From Polytrichum commune (taxonomy: Eukaryota > Streptophyta > Polytrichopsida > Polytrichales > Polytrichaceae): 64,000 bases of DNA. Below, one piece after another: positions 36,095 through 48,948 of the stretch. The notes below the pieces were generated by a model. That model had not been told where the DNA came from and made no database searches. It saw only the letters and a list, made by a program, of their open reading frames with translations. The position numbers and the translations under genes are program-made. Numbering within the stretch: the stretch's first letter is position 1; each line of letters begins with the position of its first letter. The stretch is taken from assembly GCA_950295325.1 (NCBI GenBank), contig OX485803.1:10664001-10728000 (forward strand), given 5' to 3'.

Positions 36095-38040
36095 AAAGGA
36101 TTTTCCGAACTAAAAGAGTTTCCAACATTTTCATCTTCAATTTCATGGTTGTCACAACTTTGAAGCAATGACTTCATCATGGGGGCGGGGGGGATGGGGG
36201 GACTCTACACGCATGACCATCCCAAAGTACATGGACGAATGCTCAGAATTGCACGTTGAATGTCATTACTAATTTTGGGATGTACCCAATATGTTGGAAG
36301 TGCATTTTGTGAACTTGTGATGACATACTAGATATGTATTATACCAAGATTGTGATTAAGTCATCCTAATTAATCTCACTAGACCACTTCGGAGTCACAT
36401 ATGTTTATTTCGGGTCAAATCATCTTAAAAAAAAACCTTCTAGACTAGCTAGAAGGGTTCCCAAAGTTTCCACCTTCAACTTACACCGTGCTTAAAAATA
36501 AGCAAAGACTCCATCATTGGGGGACTCGTAATGAATGAATAGCTTAAAGCAAGCACATACTTAGATTGGTCTATTCAAGTCGGCCGGCCTCTTGAAATCG
36601 ACCGGGGCGAAACAATATGTACATTCGTTCCTTGAAGGTAGGGCTACAATCATTCAACAAGAAACCGGTGTACTGTAGCTCTCTAGTAGCTTGGGCACCT
36701 TTCTACCTAATAACTAATTAAAGTGCGGAAGTAAGTTAGGCAGTCCAAAAAATAATATTCTAAAATTGGGAAATTTAAAAAAGTAATTAAAAATAAGTTA
36801 CACATTCATCCAAGTCATTTCTATAATTCATGGATGGTTTTCCTAATTTCATCTATCGTGGCTATAATTAACCTTAATACCTCCCTTAACCAACATTCCT
36901 TACCCTAAAGTTTGTCTTTTACTTGTATATTAGGGTTTTGCTTGACAAAATATTTTGCTTTGATTTGATACTACTTTGTTGGATTCCAGTGAATGTCACT
37001 TGCATTATTATGATTTCAGGCACTCTTTGAATATCGTTTTTTTTGGACACTCAACGAAATTAATATACCATAAATTTAGACACCTTTTAAATTAATTATT
37101 TTCTGCCCAAGCTGCTATAGAACTACGGTATGAGTCGGTTTCACCCTCCCCTTGAAAGCTAGCTCAAAGAAAAACTTGACGAGGAATCAACCCCCAAATG
37201 TTGGTCCCACACAAAATTGCCTTGGTGGGCCCCACACAAAGACACGCATGCTATACCACAGCCACAGGTTTGGATGGAAAAAAGCGACATACTTAAATTG
37301 TAAGAACCTACCCAAGACTTCCATCAATCCAATTTGGGTTGCATGGGAAGTTTTGGGTTATCTGAGCTGCTGTGAAATTTCCTTGAATGGAGGGCAGTAA
37401 GTTATGCTGATCACTGTGAAATCCTAGTATTCAGCAGTAAATGCGAGATTCCTGAGGGGTTTGATTTTGCTTGATTTCAGGCCAAGTCATGAGGACCCGG
37501 ACTCACGAGTGCTGCATTGCAAAAGGACCCCAAAATGACGCACAGAAGAGGTTTGATCAAATGCGGCCCACTTGCAGTTAAGATCAGTGTAATTTTTTGA
37601 CAAAGTTTTTGCAAGTTTTTGACATTTGACATGCAAAAACTTGCACAAAAATAAAATGCACGTCAATTGACACGCACAATTTAGATTTTGACATGTAGTG
37701 TGACTTGTGAAGAAGAAGACCACACGTCAATTGACGCTTTAGAAATTGAAATGACACGTATTACTAGGCATGTGACATTGAGGTGACAAGGAAATATAGA
37801 TGGCCATTGACATTTATTTTTGTTTTTGAAAACATCACGTGACACTTTGGATTTGAAGTTGAACGTAACCTGTTGAGAACATGATTCCGTTTACATGCAT
37901 GTTCGGTCTGAGCAAATGAAGAAAGGATACTTGAATTAATCGTTGTTCAAAGCAAAGGTGCAGTTGCGAAAAGAGTAAGTTATAGGGCTCATGGACACTG
38001 TTCCCCATGAATTATCAAAAATTATCTGTAAAATTAATAC
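36095..38040. other. Gene-free stretch
   Basis: AT-rich, with G runs near 36185 and repeated GTCAATTGAC and GCAAGTTTTTG motifs at 37600-37730. No gene or element with clear ends. Confidence 0.4.
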
Positions 38041-38269
38041 TCTGAATGCCGGGTCAAAGAGAGGGCTGGACCCCGAGACGAGAGTCTGGAGTTGATATTA
38101 ACGCTCCAGCAGTCGTGTGTCGTGCTGCGAAATTTAGCCTTGGGGGTCGAAGTGCGGGCGGGGACCCTCGGTTTGTATCCGTTGGGTTACAAAATATGAT
38201 CCTGGCTTGGGACTCCAGGAGTTGACCTATCCCTTGAACGATTGAAGTGAAAGCTTCATTTTTCCTTCA

Positions 38270-38560
38270 TCACATCCGTGAGAGGTTGTCTAGCGCAGTG
38301 CAGCTGCAAAACACCGACTCTCCAAACACTGGTTCCGTGAGAAGCTGTCTAGAGTTGCGGGTGTTGTCGTGCAGAGTGTTGGTGGACTCGTGAGGGATTA
38401 TCTACCAGAGACAGTGCCGTGTATGGAGTGCGTATGGATTCGCTTGCTTATGCCATGAGAGGCTGGCTTCCAATTTCTGGCGTTGCTGTGAAGATTGTTG
38501 AGGGCGCTTCTGTGCGAGGTTGGCTTCCAAATAGGGTGTTGCTGTGAGGAGTTTTGCGGT
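38270..38560 (+). repeat. Degenerate GTGAGAGG-type short repeats
   Basis: CCGTGAGAGGTTGTCTAG, CCGTGAGAAGCTGTCTAG, CGTGAGGGATTATCTACC, CATGAGAGGCTGGCTTCC and TGCGAGGTTGGCTTCC occur at 35-90 base spacing. It resembles an LTR or leader-type segment, but no termini were identified. Confidence 0.4.
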
Positions 38561-38674
38561 GTCTGCAACGATCTAACAACAAGAACGAACGATCTAGCAC
38601 CATCTGCTCGTTGGGCAGATGAACGCATTTGTGCTCATACTTATGTTCTCACTTATGTTCACTCGTGATTCACT

Positions 38675-39025
38675 CTAGTCTTGAGTGCATTCCAATCACA
38701 TCCATGGATTCTAAACCAACCTAGTGCATACTTGAATGTTTTTTTGCTCACACTTATTAATATGCTCACCCTAGTCTTGAGTGCATTCCATCACATCCAC
38801 AGATTCTAAACCAACCTAGTCTATATTTGAATGCATATCTCATACTTCACACTCCTGCTCACCCAAATTTGTATGCATTACAATCATATCCATGCATTCC
38901 AATAAACCTAGTACACGCTTGATTGCACAATGGGTAATTCATACTTAAGGCTTAAGATACTTGTGACCATTGTATTCATAAGTGTGGATTGCAAACAACC
39001 TAGTACACATTTGAATGCCTAAAAT
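38675..39025 (+). repeat. Degenerate tandem repeat of about 75-100 bases, four units
   Basis: Each unit has a TTGAGTGCATTCC-like start, an ATCCATGGATTC-like middle, and an AACCTAGTACA...TTGAATG end. The best matched units are at about 38675 and 38765. Confidence 0.55.
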
Positions 39026-39049
39026 GTAACGATGATCCTCAAAAGTCTC

Positions 39050-39720
39050 CCTCCCATCCACGAGGATGTGCATAAACCCTAAACAACAGCATGAGCAATA
39101 TTCAATCGGCGCCTATGAATGAAGTTTGTCAAAATGGATGTAGGTTCTAAACAAGTGGTTGTTTGGTCTTGATGGGATCAAACCCCTCCATGAGTCTCCA
39201 AAATTTCACACCGCCAAAGCCCCATTCGACTCGAACACAGTAGCCGACATGTATCATGTTGTATGTGGTTAGTGCTCCTTGATCCATATCCAGGGGCCTC
39301 TCCTCATTATCTCATCTCCATGTCATGGACATGTTCTCTCTAGGATACTCAAGATTTGCAAGAAAATTCTCAATGCAACCGTCATCATGAGTGAAGTGAG
39401 CACCCTAGCACCTATAGAGGTCAAAGTGGTAGAGAATCGTACATCATGATAAGAACGTGAAAATTCTAAATTCAAGTGGGTGAAAGGACCTTTGCACGAC
39501 ACCATCACCGTATTCTTCTGAGCTCAACAATGTAATATTTTTTTGTGGTCATTAAACAATTTGACATGGTTTGAATTATTCCAAGGCTTCCGAATCTTGA
39601 CGAGTGCATTGTCCATGGTTCTAATGTAATCCAAAAAATCCAAATTTAAAGCCATCAAGTGCCGCTCCTCTACCTCATCGGGCCAAGCTATCTCATGAAC
39701 AAAAACATTGTGATTTACGA
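39050..39720 (-). pseudogene. Degraded PIF/Harbinger-type (DDE_4) transposase
   Basis: Read on the - strand this gives MDNALVKIRKPWNNSNH, then a stop, then NTVMVSCKGPFTHLNLEFSR with SYHDVRF, later YCVRVEWGFGGVKFWRLMEG and FDPIKTKQPLV followed by stops. The order matches DDE_4 nucleases of Harbinger elements: the DG(T/A) segment, a KG-F-hydrophobic stretch, the (G/S)SYHDVR motif with its Asp, and a late VEWG segment with the Glu. Several stops and probable frameshifts show it is dead. Confidence 0.55.
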
Positions 39721-39956
39721 AACAATAAACATCATATTGTCACACAAATTGGAGTGCACAACATTAATATTGCATTCAAATGATTCATAGTTAACCACAT
39801 TATCATGCTTCAAATACATAATGAAATTGAGCAAAAATTCCACTTGTAACCCTAGTAACACCCGTACTACATATATTGCCGCAAATTGTAAGACACATAA
39901 GCTCATCAAATTTTCCAACTTCAACAGTAACCAAACCTTAAACAATGTAGGTACCT

Positions 39957-40459
39957 TGCGCACTTGGGGGTGGACTCTTCATACCATGTACGAATTAACG
40001 TGAGTGTAAGAAGGGGTATTATTTGAAGCATTAGCATGCAAAGTATACATAAGCAAGAGGTATTATTTTTCTCTAGTGTGTACACTTAGAAAGGCTATTT
40101 AATTCTTTGAAGTAAATGTAGATGTAGAAAATGGGGCCCTGAGGTTTTGAGATTAAATCGACAATAGATGTGTTAGTTTCATCCAATTCATATTTTCGTT
40201 TATTGTTGTCATAAGCTGATAGTCCTCAATGACTACCTTGTTCATTTTTGTTAGGGTTTGCATTTGGGTTCTAGGTTTTTACCAATTGGAGGCTCTTAGA
40301 GTGCTCATGGACTCCTTGACTTTTGCTTTTTGGATTATGGCTAAGTTATTATGCTCTTGTCATCGTTTGTTTGATGCAATCGTTGAGTTACGTCCTAAGT
40401 AAAGAAAATGATCAATGACTTTCTCATTTAAAAGCAAAAGTGGATTTTATATGTAACAA
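39957..40459 (+). repeat. About 0.5-kb dispersed repeat, copy 1
   Basis: It shares long blocks in the same order and orientation with 53409-53926 (GGGGGTGGACTCTTCAT, TATTTTTCTCTAGT, ACAATAGATGTGTTAGTTTC, GTTTGCATTTGGGTT and TCAATGACTTTCTCAT). Non-coding. The pair flanks the PME and OBAP genes. Confidence 0.7.
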
Positions 40460-40519
40460 AGGTATATATAATACTTATGCAAGCTATAAATATGTGGAAA
40501 TTAGGGAGGAAATTAAAAA

Positions 40520-41850
40520 CGTGCAAGCTGATTACCAAAGTAATCATCCATCGATTATCAAAGTATCCTGAATTGCTGACCACTGCCTAAAATGCGACGA
40601 AATTCGTATACATATACATACACAAATACATATAACACAGGTGCAATTCAAGCAGCAATTTGCAGCATGAAATCAGTATCATCACAATAGTGAATTTACA
40701 GTACTCAAATTGGACCTTCCTTGCAACAACCCATGCCAAGTCGTGCCCGTGGAAATTGGGGAGTTGGAAATGCGCAAGCTGTTCCATCAATTGCCACATT
40801 ACAGCTTTAAATCCATCGATCACCACACCATGGCTAATACATCAATTAACACTATAGAGCTGTAATTCGCAATCCAATGTGAAGCAGGCAGCAAGGGAGG
40901 ACAAAGGGTGGCATGATTTGTGCAAATTGGGGAGTGGAAATGCATGAGTTAGCTGTTATATCAATTGCCAAATTACAGCTTATTTATCAATCACCACAAC
41001 ATAGCTAATATTTATAGCAATTGCCATTTTAGAGCTACTTCATTACTTACCCTGACTGTAATCCACAATCGAAGTAAAGCTTATCTATCAATCACCATAT
41101 CATAGCTAATCCATCGATTACCACAACTGTAAGCTGCAATCCAAATTAGTGAAGTGGGCAGCAAGGGAGGATGAAGGGTAGCATGAATTGTGTAAATCGG
41201 GTAGCTGGAACTGCACAAGCTGACACTAATGCGTTTTGACTGCGTTAATGTCAACTTATTGAGCATAATAATGTCTCAAATATGACACTTTCTCTCAATG
41301 GACATTAAGAATGTCACAAAGTTGACAAACGAATATGACATTAAATCCACTGGTTGTCAATAGTGTGAATCCTAATTCATCATTCATCACATCATAGCCA
41401 GTACATCAATTATCACTTGAGAGCAAATCCATCCACTACCACAATTGCAATCTGCAATAAAAAGAAAGCGGGTAGAAAGGGAAGATAAAGGGTGGCATGA
41501 TTGGTGAAATTTGGGGAGCTGGAAATGCGCAAGCCAATGCACCAATTGCCCTCGTTACATATATTTATATACATCAATCACCACATCAGTCTCAACATTA
41601 CTTAGCTGATGAGCTATGTTCGTTGGCCTGACGGTAGATTCGAGAATAAAGACTCCGGATGCCAGAATCCCACTGCAATCAGAGTGAACACAAAGCAATT
41701 GAACACAACTCATCAACTGAGTAATGTTATGGAACTATTCCACCAGTCACCACAACTGTAATCCGCAATCAAAATAAAGCAAGCAGAATAGAAAGACCAA
41801 GAATGGGAGGCATGATTGGTGTAAAGGAGGCATTTATGAGCCTGCTTCAA
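40520..41850 (+). repeat. Degenerate tandem array of about 0.17-0.32-kb units upstream of PME
   Basis: An anchor of the form GGGTGGCATGATTGGTG followed by AAATTGGGGAGCTGGAAATG recurs near 40745, 40910, 41180, 41490 and (partly) 41810. Between anchors lie repeated ATCAATCACCACA, TTACAGCT and AACTGTAATCCGCAATC-like blocks. Units are well diverged. The array ends about 0.9 kb before the PME TATA box. Confidence 0.6.
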
Positions 41851-42723
41851 GACAAGTTCAAACAGCAACAAAAGAGATTAGTCAGGGCTGCTCCGTGTTG
41901 TCAGCGGCGATGGATGGATGGTCTTAAGGGCCAGACAGCTGGGGGCACGGACCGCGTCGTCCATGTGCGTCCTTGGCCATCCCACATGTGCTGAGAACTC
42001 TACTATCATAGTCAAGCCCCAGCCTCCATGTCCACGGCGCCAACTCCAAGTGGGTGGGTGTGGTGATGAGCATAAGACAGCTGCAGCAGGGTGAAACTCA
42101 AGAATACCCGAACCCTGGAAGCTGTCAAAGTTAACAGTTTTATCCAAGTTTTTATGAACTCGATTGTGATTGCTGCCGTTGATGATGCTTGTGGGTACTG
42201 GGTAGCTGCTGCCTGAACAGCTTACAGTGGTACTTAGAGGAAATGAACTTATATCCCAGTAGTGGATGGGGAGGAATAGGATCGAGCTAGACTGAGCTGT
42301 GCGTGTGAAATTAGTACAAACGAACGCTGCAACTTTTCGCAGCTGGGTGCCTGACATTCTTCCCACCTTTTGGTTTTCTCGACAAGTGTAGAGCAGCTGG
42401 AATCATCGACATAGGTGACGTACTCTTGTGCGTCAAAGAAGAGGCCGGGCCTGCACTCGGCGTTTGAGAGACTAGCTTGCACGGTGGTTGTTTTCTAAAA
42501 CGTGTGGTCTAGCCGCCGGCTGGCCTGCAGCACGAAACAGGGAGGATATTTGTAGTGAAAAGAATCGGTGCATTTTGTGCAGTTGTTAGCGGACGGAGAC
42601 TTAGTAAGTAGGTGAGCTCCTGTAAGAGTTTGAGCTTTGAGCGAACTCCAACCAGCTGTCAAGAGGATTACTACTTGTGTGCACATTGCACAGCAGAGTC
42701 GGGTTAAGTTGGTTGGGAGGGGG

Positions 42724-42730
42724 TATATAA
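42724..42730 (+). promoter_or_regulatory. TATA box of the pectin methylesterase gene
   Basis: TATATAA lies 94 bases before the chosen ATG. It argues against the upstream in-frame ATG at 42740, which would fall before the expected transcription start, and supports 42824 as the start. Confidence 0.6.
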
Positions 42731-42823
42731 ACCAGATAGATGCGGTCGAGGTCCATGGGGAGGGCGAGGTCGACGAGTTCGGGCCAAAAGTTATGGCAGA
42801 AAGCGAGGAATGTGGTGAGTGCA

Positions 42824-45800
42824 ATGGGTGCATTCAAGAGCTACTCGAAAGTCGATCTCACCAATGGAGGTGCTGCTGGAACCCATGAAGGGCGGGGAGC
42901 GGCCGAGCAGCCATCACCAAGGAAGTCATCCAAGAAGGGGTGGATTGCTCTGAGTGCATGCCTCCTGCTTGTTGTTGTTGTCGTTGTCGCCACAGTGGTG
43001 GGTGTGGAGGTCTCCAAGAAAAACCATGACGGCAGCGGTGGTGCCGTCAGTGCTAATTCTGTCACTGCCATTTGCAGTAACACCTTGTAAGTCTTTTGCT
43101 TCTAACACCTAACCTCTCTTGCTGCTTCTGTCACATTGAAATGCATCGGAGCTGGAAAACAGCTTTGCATCATGTGGCAACATAACGGAACAGGAGTCTT
43201 GATTCTTATGTCCGCTACATAAGCTGTGATAGAACTATGGACAAGTTTGGGTAGCATCTGTGGAAGGCATCTTTCACTTAGGTTTTAGGTGTGATGGAGG
43301 GTTGGCGCTGCTCCTGCAAAATGCAAAGATCTTCAGACATGATGTCCGAGATGTGGACTTAGTCTTTGATACTCTAGAGCATTTCAAATTTTTGTGTGTT
43401 TTTCTTGTGATGTTATTGGGTTCTCTTGATGTCTTGCCGAAGTGGACTCAGTTAGTCTTGGATGATCTCGAGCATTTTCAAAAAAGTTGTGTTTTTGTTG
43501 TGATGCTATGGGGTCTCTTCATAACGTCTTGCTGATGTGGACTCAGTTAGTCGTCTTTGATTATCAGACTTGAGCATTTTCAGATTTTTTATGTGCTTTT
43601 TCTGTGATGCGATTGGGTTTTTCTTGATCATGTCTTGCCGAGATACCTGTTCCGTGCTTGCTGATGATAAACAAATTCTTTCTTCTCGACTGCAGGTACC
43701 CCGAGGTTTGCAACAGCACAATTTCTGGCACCGATCTTAGTAACCCACAGAAATATGTTCAGGCGGCCATGAAGGCGGCCATGGTAGCTGTGAACGAGTC
43801 CATGTATGTGGTGACCGATCTCCAGTCAAATTCTCCTGTACAAAACGGTACACAATTCTCAGCTCTTGCAACATGCAAGCAAGTGCTAGGCGACGCTTTC
43901 GACCAGCTCAACACCTCGCTCTACAGAGTTTCGGACCTGAAGCTTTCGTCGGTGAGGTCTCAAGTGGGAGACATTCAACAATTCATGAGTGCTGCCCTAA
44001 CTTACCAAGACACTTGTCTCGATGGTGTCAAGATGTTTGGTGTCTACGATGGAAGCAATGCTGTGAACGGTACTCAAGCAACACACACTACCCAGCTTCT
44101 TAGTAACGCACTCTCCCTTGTTAATTCTCTTTCCAAGCTCGCTGACCTAAACAGCCTGATTCCTCAACATACCCGACGTCTCCTCATGGCCACCAGTAAC
44201 CCTAGCATCATCTCCGAGAATATTAATACTCCTTATGAATTGGTAGAAGACAGGGATAGTGGCAAAGAGTTTCCTCACTGGTTCACTCGTGAAGGTCGCC
44301 GATTGCTCCAAACCACAAGACCAACTGCGAATGCTGTAGTTGCTCAAGACGGTTCTGGACAGTATAAAACCATCCAAGCTGCGGTGAATGCAGCACCTAC
44401 GAGCGGTGCACGGTGGGTGATCTATGTGAAGAAGGGAACTTACACTGAGCAAGTCAACATTCCAAAGAATAAAAAGAATCTTATGATGTATGGTGATGGA
44501 CCTGGGGTAACTATCATCACTGGAAGCAAGAGTGTAATCGGCAGTGGGCTGTCAACATTCTACACTGCCACTTTTGGTGAGTTTCTGGTATATCTGTTTG
44601 TAGTGAATGCAAGTTTAGTTGTTTTGTCAAAGTCAGTGATCAATGCAGGTAATCTCTTGTAATACCTCTTATAAGGATTTCGGAAATGACTCTCATTGTT
44701 GTTTTCGAAGTGTGAAGCGACACTTTACACTCCGAGAATCAATTGGGGCCAAGTTCAGAATGGGGTAGCAGGCCTTGGAAATTCTGCAATTGCATTCTAT
44801 ACAGGGAGCCTATGAAAAAACAGTCTTACTGCATTTTATAACCTCGGGATATCTAGATTGTCAGATTTCTCTACTCTCTACTTGACTCCTTCAAAAGAGA
44901 AATTGTGAGGAAGTGATATAGAGCTGTATTATCTGTCGGAGTTTGAATGTGTTTAGCTAGATTCCTACATAAATGGTTGAACCTGAAGCTTCAATCGCAC
45001 ATTGAAGCGTATCGTGGAGTCTGATGCCTTGTGTTCCTATTTCCGGCATGAACGTGTTTATACAGCGGTTATGGGGTCGGGATTCATTGGGAGAGACATG
45101 ACGATCCAGAACACAGCTGGTGCGGTTGGGCAGCAGGCTGTTGCCTTGAGAGCCAGCGGAGATCAGCAGGCTTTTGCCAACATGAATTTAGAAGGCTATC
45201 AGGTATGCTAACATTTCAAGATTTCTAGTAGCAGGATATCACTAAATTCAATATCTCTAAGTTTAATCACTTCTCTTTCCAATACAACAGTGAAGATAAC
45301 CTAACCTATACATCTGTGCAATATCTAAATGCAGATTTAGCCATATCCAGGGACTCACATAACTAAACCTTCTACTTATCAATTCCATCCTTTCTGAGTA
45401 GTTTTTGACCCCAAAAACCCTTCGTCTTGGAATGGAGAAGACCGCACAGAAACACAGAGACGTGATCTCACAAACTTCTCTGAAATTTCGTTGAAGTGTC
45501 AACTTCTTGTCTGGAAGCAACAAATTGTGCTCCCATTGCTCGAATGTGATCTCTATGCCTTGTCACTTCTTGTTTGGATATGACAGTGAAGATAGCTTAG
45601 CCTGCACATGCTTGCAATATTCAGAAGCAGATCTAGCCATGTCCAGAGAATCACATAACCAAAACCGTCTAGTTATCCATTCCATGCTTTGTGAGTCCCT
45701 AAACCCTCAAGGAACACTTCGTCTGGTAAAGTAGAAAGACCAAACAGACACACAGATGTGATCTCACAAGCGTTTCTGAATTTCGTTGAAATGTCTACCT

Positions 45801-46381
45801 GTGTGGATTCACCAACAATTGTGTTGCCATTCCTCGCGCAGGATACACTCTATGCACTTAGTTTACGCCAATTCTACAGCGGCTGCAATATCTATGGCAC
45901 AGTAGACTACATCTTCGGAAACGCAGCTGCTGTTTTCCAGAATTGCAATCTCCTGGCCAGACTTGGAAGAACCGGATCACAGAATACCTACACCGCAAGT
46001 GGCCGAACGGATCCTGGCCAAACCACCGGGCTATCTTTCCTCTCGTGCAATGTTGGACCGGCGCCTGGATTGCCAGACTCCTTCCCGACATATTTGGGGC
46101 GACCGTGGAAACCCTATGCCCAAACCGTATTCATCAAAAGCACCCTTGCAAGCTGCATCAACCCCGCCGGATGGCTACTGTGGAATGGTGATCCTAACTC
46201 CGGAAACACTGTGAATTACGGAGAATATGGAAACACCGGTGCTGGAGCCAATACTGCAAGCCGTGTGAAATGGAGTAAACAGATTTCCATCACCGATGCC
46301 AACAAATTTACGGTCGGTAGCTTCATTGCCGGACAACAATGGTTACCTGCTACATCCATTCCCTACAACAATGCACTTTAG
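42824..46381 (+). CDS. Pectin methylesterase with N-terminal inhibitor-like pro-region (type I/group 2 PME)
   Basis: Exons 42824-43086, 43696-44576, 45066-45202 and 45842-46381 give about 606 residues. PMEs de-esterify wall homogalacturonan. Residues 40-61 (WIALSACLLL then a Val run) form a signal-anchor helix after a Lys-rich stretch. A PMEI-type domain runs from about 80 to 235 (AICSNTLYPEVC). Two dibasic processing motifs, RRLL, lie at 248-251 and 289-292. The catalytic domain starts near 300 (VAQDGSGQYKTIQ). By the tomato PME pattern the catalytic residues are Gln405 (in QQAVALR), Gln427 and Asp428 (YQDTLY), Asp449 (GTVDYIFGN) and Arg514 (LGRPWK). All are present with the right spacing. 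The usual YVHS after QDTL is YALS here. The start was chosen from the TATA box and homology. An out-of-frame ATG at 42793 may form an overlapping upstream ORF. The last intron holds a tandem duplication. The gene should be functional. Confidence 0.93.
45250..45841 (+). repeat. Tandem duplication inside PME intron 3
   Basis: Two diverged copies with a period of about 296 bases fill the intron. ACAGTGAAGATA occurs at 45287 and again at 45583. It is followed in both by matching text (GCAATAT, GCAGAT, TAGCCAT, TCACATAAC, CTTCGTCTGG, TGATCTCACAA and TTTCGTTGAA). The second copy ends at the real acceptor (GCGCAG). The matching place in the first copy (CCATTGCTCGAATG) has lost the AG. The unit therefore includes the splice-acceptor region. 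Confidence 0.75.
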
Positions 46382-47549
46382 GCGCTTTAGGAACCTCACA
46401 TCACTTTGATAAGACCATTTGAGGTCCAAATATGCTGGGTGTGTACTTGATTGAAATTTCTCTTCCGCATGGGTGAGATCAGTGTAACATATTGTTGGCT
46501 ATTTCGGGACCTTGCATTCCTGACGATTTCCGGGGGTTGAATCATGTAGACTTCCTCCTGGAGATGGGAACCTGGACGTAATTTCAGGGACTGTTTGTTG
46601 TATCTTACAGCAGTACATTCGTTCTTCGAGTGCAGGAACCATCATATGATGCTGTAGCAAGTCGGACTACTGTAGCTTTCAAGAGAGGATTTGGAAAATG
46701 ACAGTGTGAGTCATTGTTAATTTGTGACCTATCAGCAGTAATCTTGTCAGTATACAAAAGGCTAGACTTCCTGTGGATGCAAACTTTGTTGACACCACCA
46801 GCCCATTCAATCAGAGTCACTACTGGTTTGGACTACAGAATTTAAGAATGGTCTTTCACCAGATCTCAAAATTTAACACTAAAACAGGCACATTCTGCTC
46901 GAGAGAAGTTTAGGTTATCACATTGATGCAAGTAGCTTTTATGTACCCTTCTTTTAAGAGACATCGTGACTTCTCATTGAAGTGACTCACTTTGTTCTTG
47001 AACTTTTGTAATTTATGAGCCAGTTCCGTGAATTGGATTATTGGTGCACTCTACTCTTTCAGCCAGATTCATCCTGTTGGTCTACAGCTTAGGTAGGGTT
47101 GGCCTGCACCTGGCAACCTAAGCTTTATACTCATATGCATATCTGTATGTTGTCATCTATGTTCCTCAGATTTTTCCAAGCTGACAATGTGGCCACTGTG
47201 TTCGTCAAAATTTCATCCAGAATCAAGGTTTTCAAGGTGTGCTCAATAACTGCTAATTGCATGCAAAATCTCGCAATGTTTCAAATCAGTCTACCAAGGA
47301 AAGACCTTTTGTGCCTCCGATCAATAGACAAGTTTTGCTGGTTGCAATACAACAATTTCCTGTTATTTCCCCATGAAGTGCACCTTTCATAACACATATG
47401 AGTATACGTAAGTGCACAGAAGGGGTATTAATTTGATCTTTTTCATACAATGTATACTACACAAATTATAACTCATAGTTATGTACATGTCTGGAGGACT
47501 TCTAGAAAATATACAACATTTGTACTTGTATGGTAGGATCACTTATTGA
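46382..47549. other. PME 3' flank
   Basis: 3' UTR and intergenic DNA between the convergent PME and OBAP genes. No gene or clear repeat ends seen before the coding-like remnant at 47550. Confidence 0.4.
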
Positions 47550-48350
47550 AGTATGAAGAAGGATGAGTGTGATTATGATCACACATGGATTGATGATTCT
47601 AGTGCACAAGGTAGTGAGAAAGAAAATTGTAGTGTTGGAGAAGACGATTCAAACATGTGCAAGGATGTTGTCATAGAGATGGAATTAATGCAATTGTAGA
47701 TTGAAAATGATTTGCATGAAGATTTGGAGTTGCAAACTGAACTTCGACATGCTTTGAATGTTCTAATTGATGAACATGAAAATGTTGAAATTCTCTCTCA
47801 ATCTAATGTAAAGTTCATTATGGCTTATGTAGAGATAGGGGAGTCTAGGATTTTCAAAAGTACACTTGTTAGTTCAATTCAATGGCAATCTAACTTTATT
47901 TAAAGATCAATTGACTCAAATTAAGGCTGGCATATTATAGTTGAATCTATGATACTATGTTAAATCATGGTTGTGATTGGGGAGTGTGTTTTTTTAACAC
48001 ACCTAAAGCTAGAATTGTCAAAAAATATGTCGTAGACCAAAAAACTTATCTCCAATTAAGGTTTGGTTTCTTGGGAGGGTTTATAAGAATCATAGAAAAT
48101 TTGGCAATCGTTGGGTGGAGTATAGAAACCCAATTGACTTGATGTACCATCCACCAAACATGGAGATTGGTTTATGTTGATATAAAAAATGAACCAACAA
48201 TAAGTGAACTTACAATCTAAGAGATCATTTGATGGCAAATTTAGAAACAATAATTGCATTAGCTTTTATGACATATGTTGTAGACTTAGATGCTTATGAG
48301 TTACATCTCAGGAATGAAAAAACCTTCAACAACTTTATTGATGAATGTTA
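47550..48350 (+). pseudogene. Coding-like remnant of unrecognised origin
   Basis: Short frames broken by stops include an acidic stretch (WIDDSSAQGSEKENCSVGED), HALNVLIDEHENVEIL, then in another frame LVQFNGNLTLFKDQLTQIKA, and later VYKNHRKFGNRWVEYRNPID followed by LMYHPPNM. The composition looks protein-coding and the text reads as one decayed protein, probably transposon-derived. I do not recognise the family. Confidence 0.3.
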
Positions 48351-48948
48351 GGGTTTACAATATACATATGATAGGGGTCCATTATTATTCATAAGTATAT
48401 TTGTATACTTATGTGAATGACTCTATATGAATGTTTTTTTTGTTTTACATATACATATTGTCACTTGCATTTTTACCATTGAAATTGTACATGTAATGCT
48501 TGACTTTACAAACAAAAAAACAAAAACAAAAAAAAACTTGTATATAGGGAGGTTTTAGAGTATGTTGCAAACGCACATGGTTCTTGGCTTTTAATGAAAG
48601 GTGCACCCCGGGGGTTATTCTGAGAGTTGCAAACTAGAAAGGTGAGAGGCGTGAATTCAACCATAAACATCCTGTTCTATCTGTGATGGGTGAGTATCCA
48701 GTATGGAACTTACTCTGTCAACCCCACACATACTCCCAAAATATCAATAAAACTCATCCCCAAACTCCTTCATGTCTCTCTAAATTTCAACACAGTTTCT
48801 ACAAATTCACAAAGGTATAGCTCCAAAATGGACAGGTTGTCCGCCACACCTCCAAAATGTTTTATGTGTAACAAATTGCGAGACTTGATTTCTGAAACAG
48901 ACAATATATACTAAGACCTGGCAGCTCCCAATTCAGCACCATAGGTTT

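Noticed and set aside
37600-37735. CRISPR-like or hairpin array from repeated GTCAATTGAC and GCAAGTTTTTG motifs
   Set aside because: Spacing is irregular, units are too short, and this is plant nuclear DNA.
41878-42837. Several 75-160 codon frames on the minus strand upstream of PME
   Set aside because: They overlap each other in different frames and the PME promoter, with no motif; taken as chance frames.
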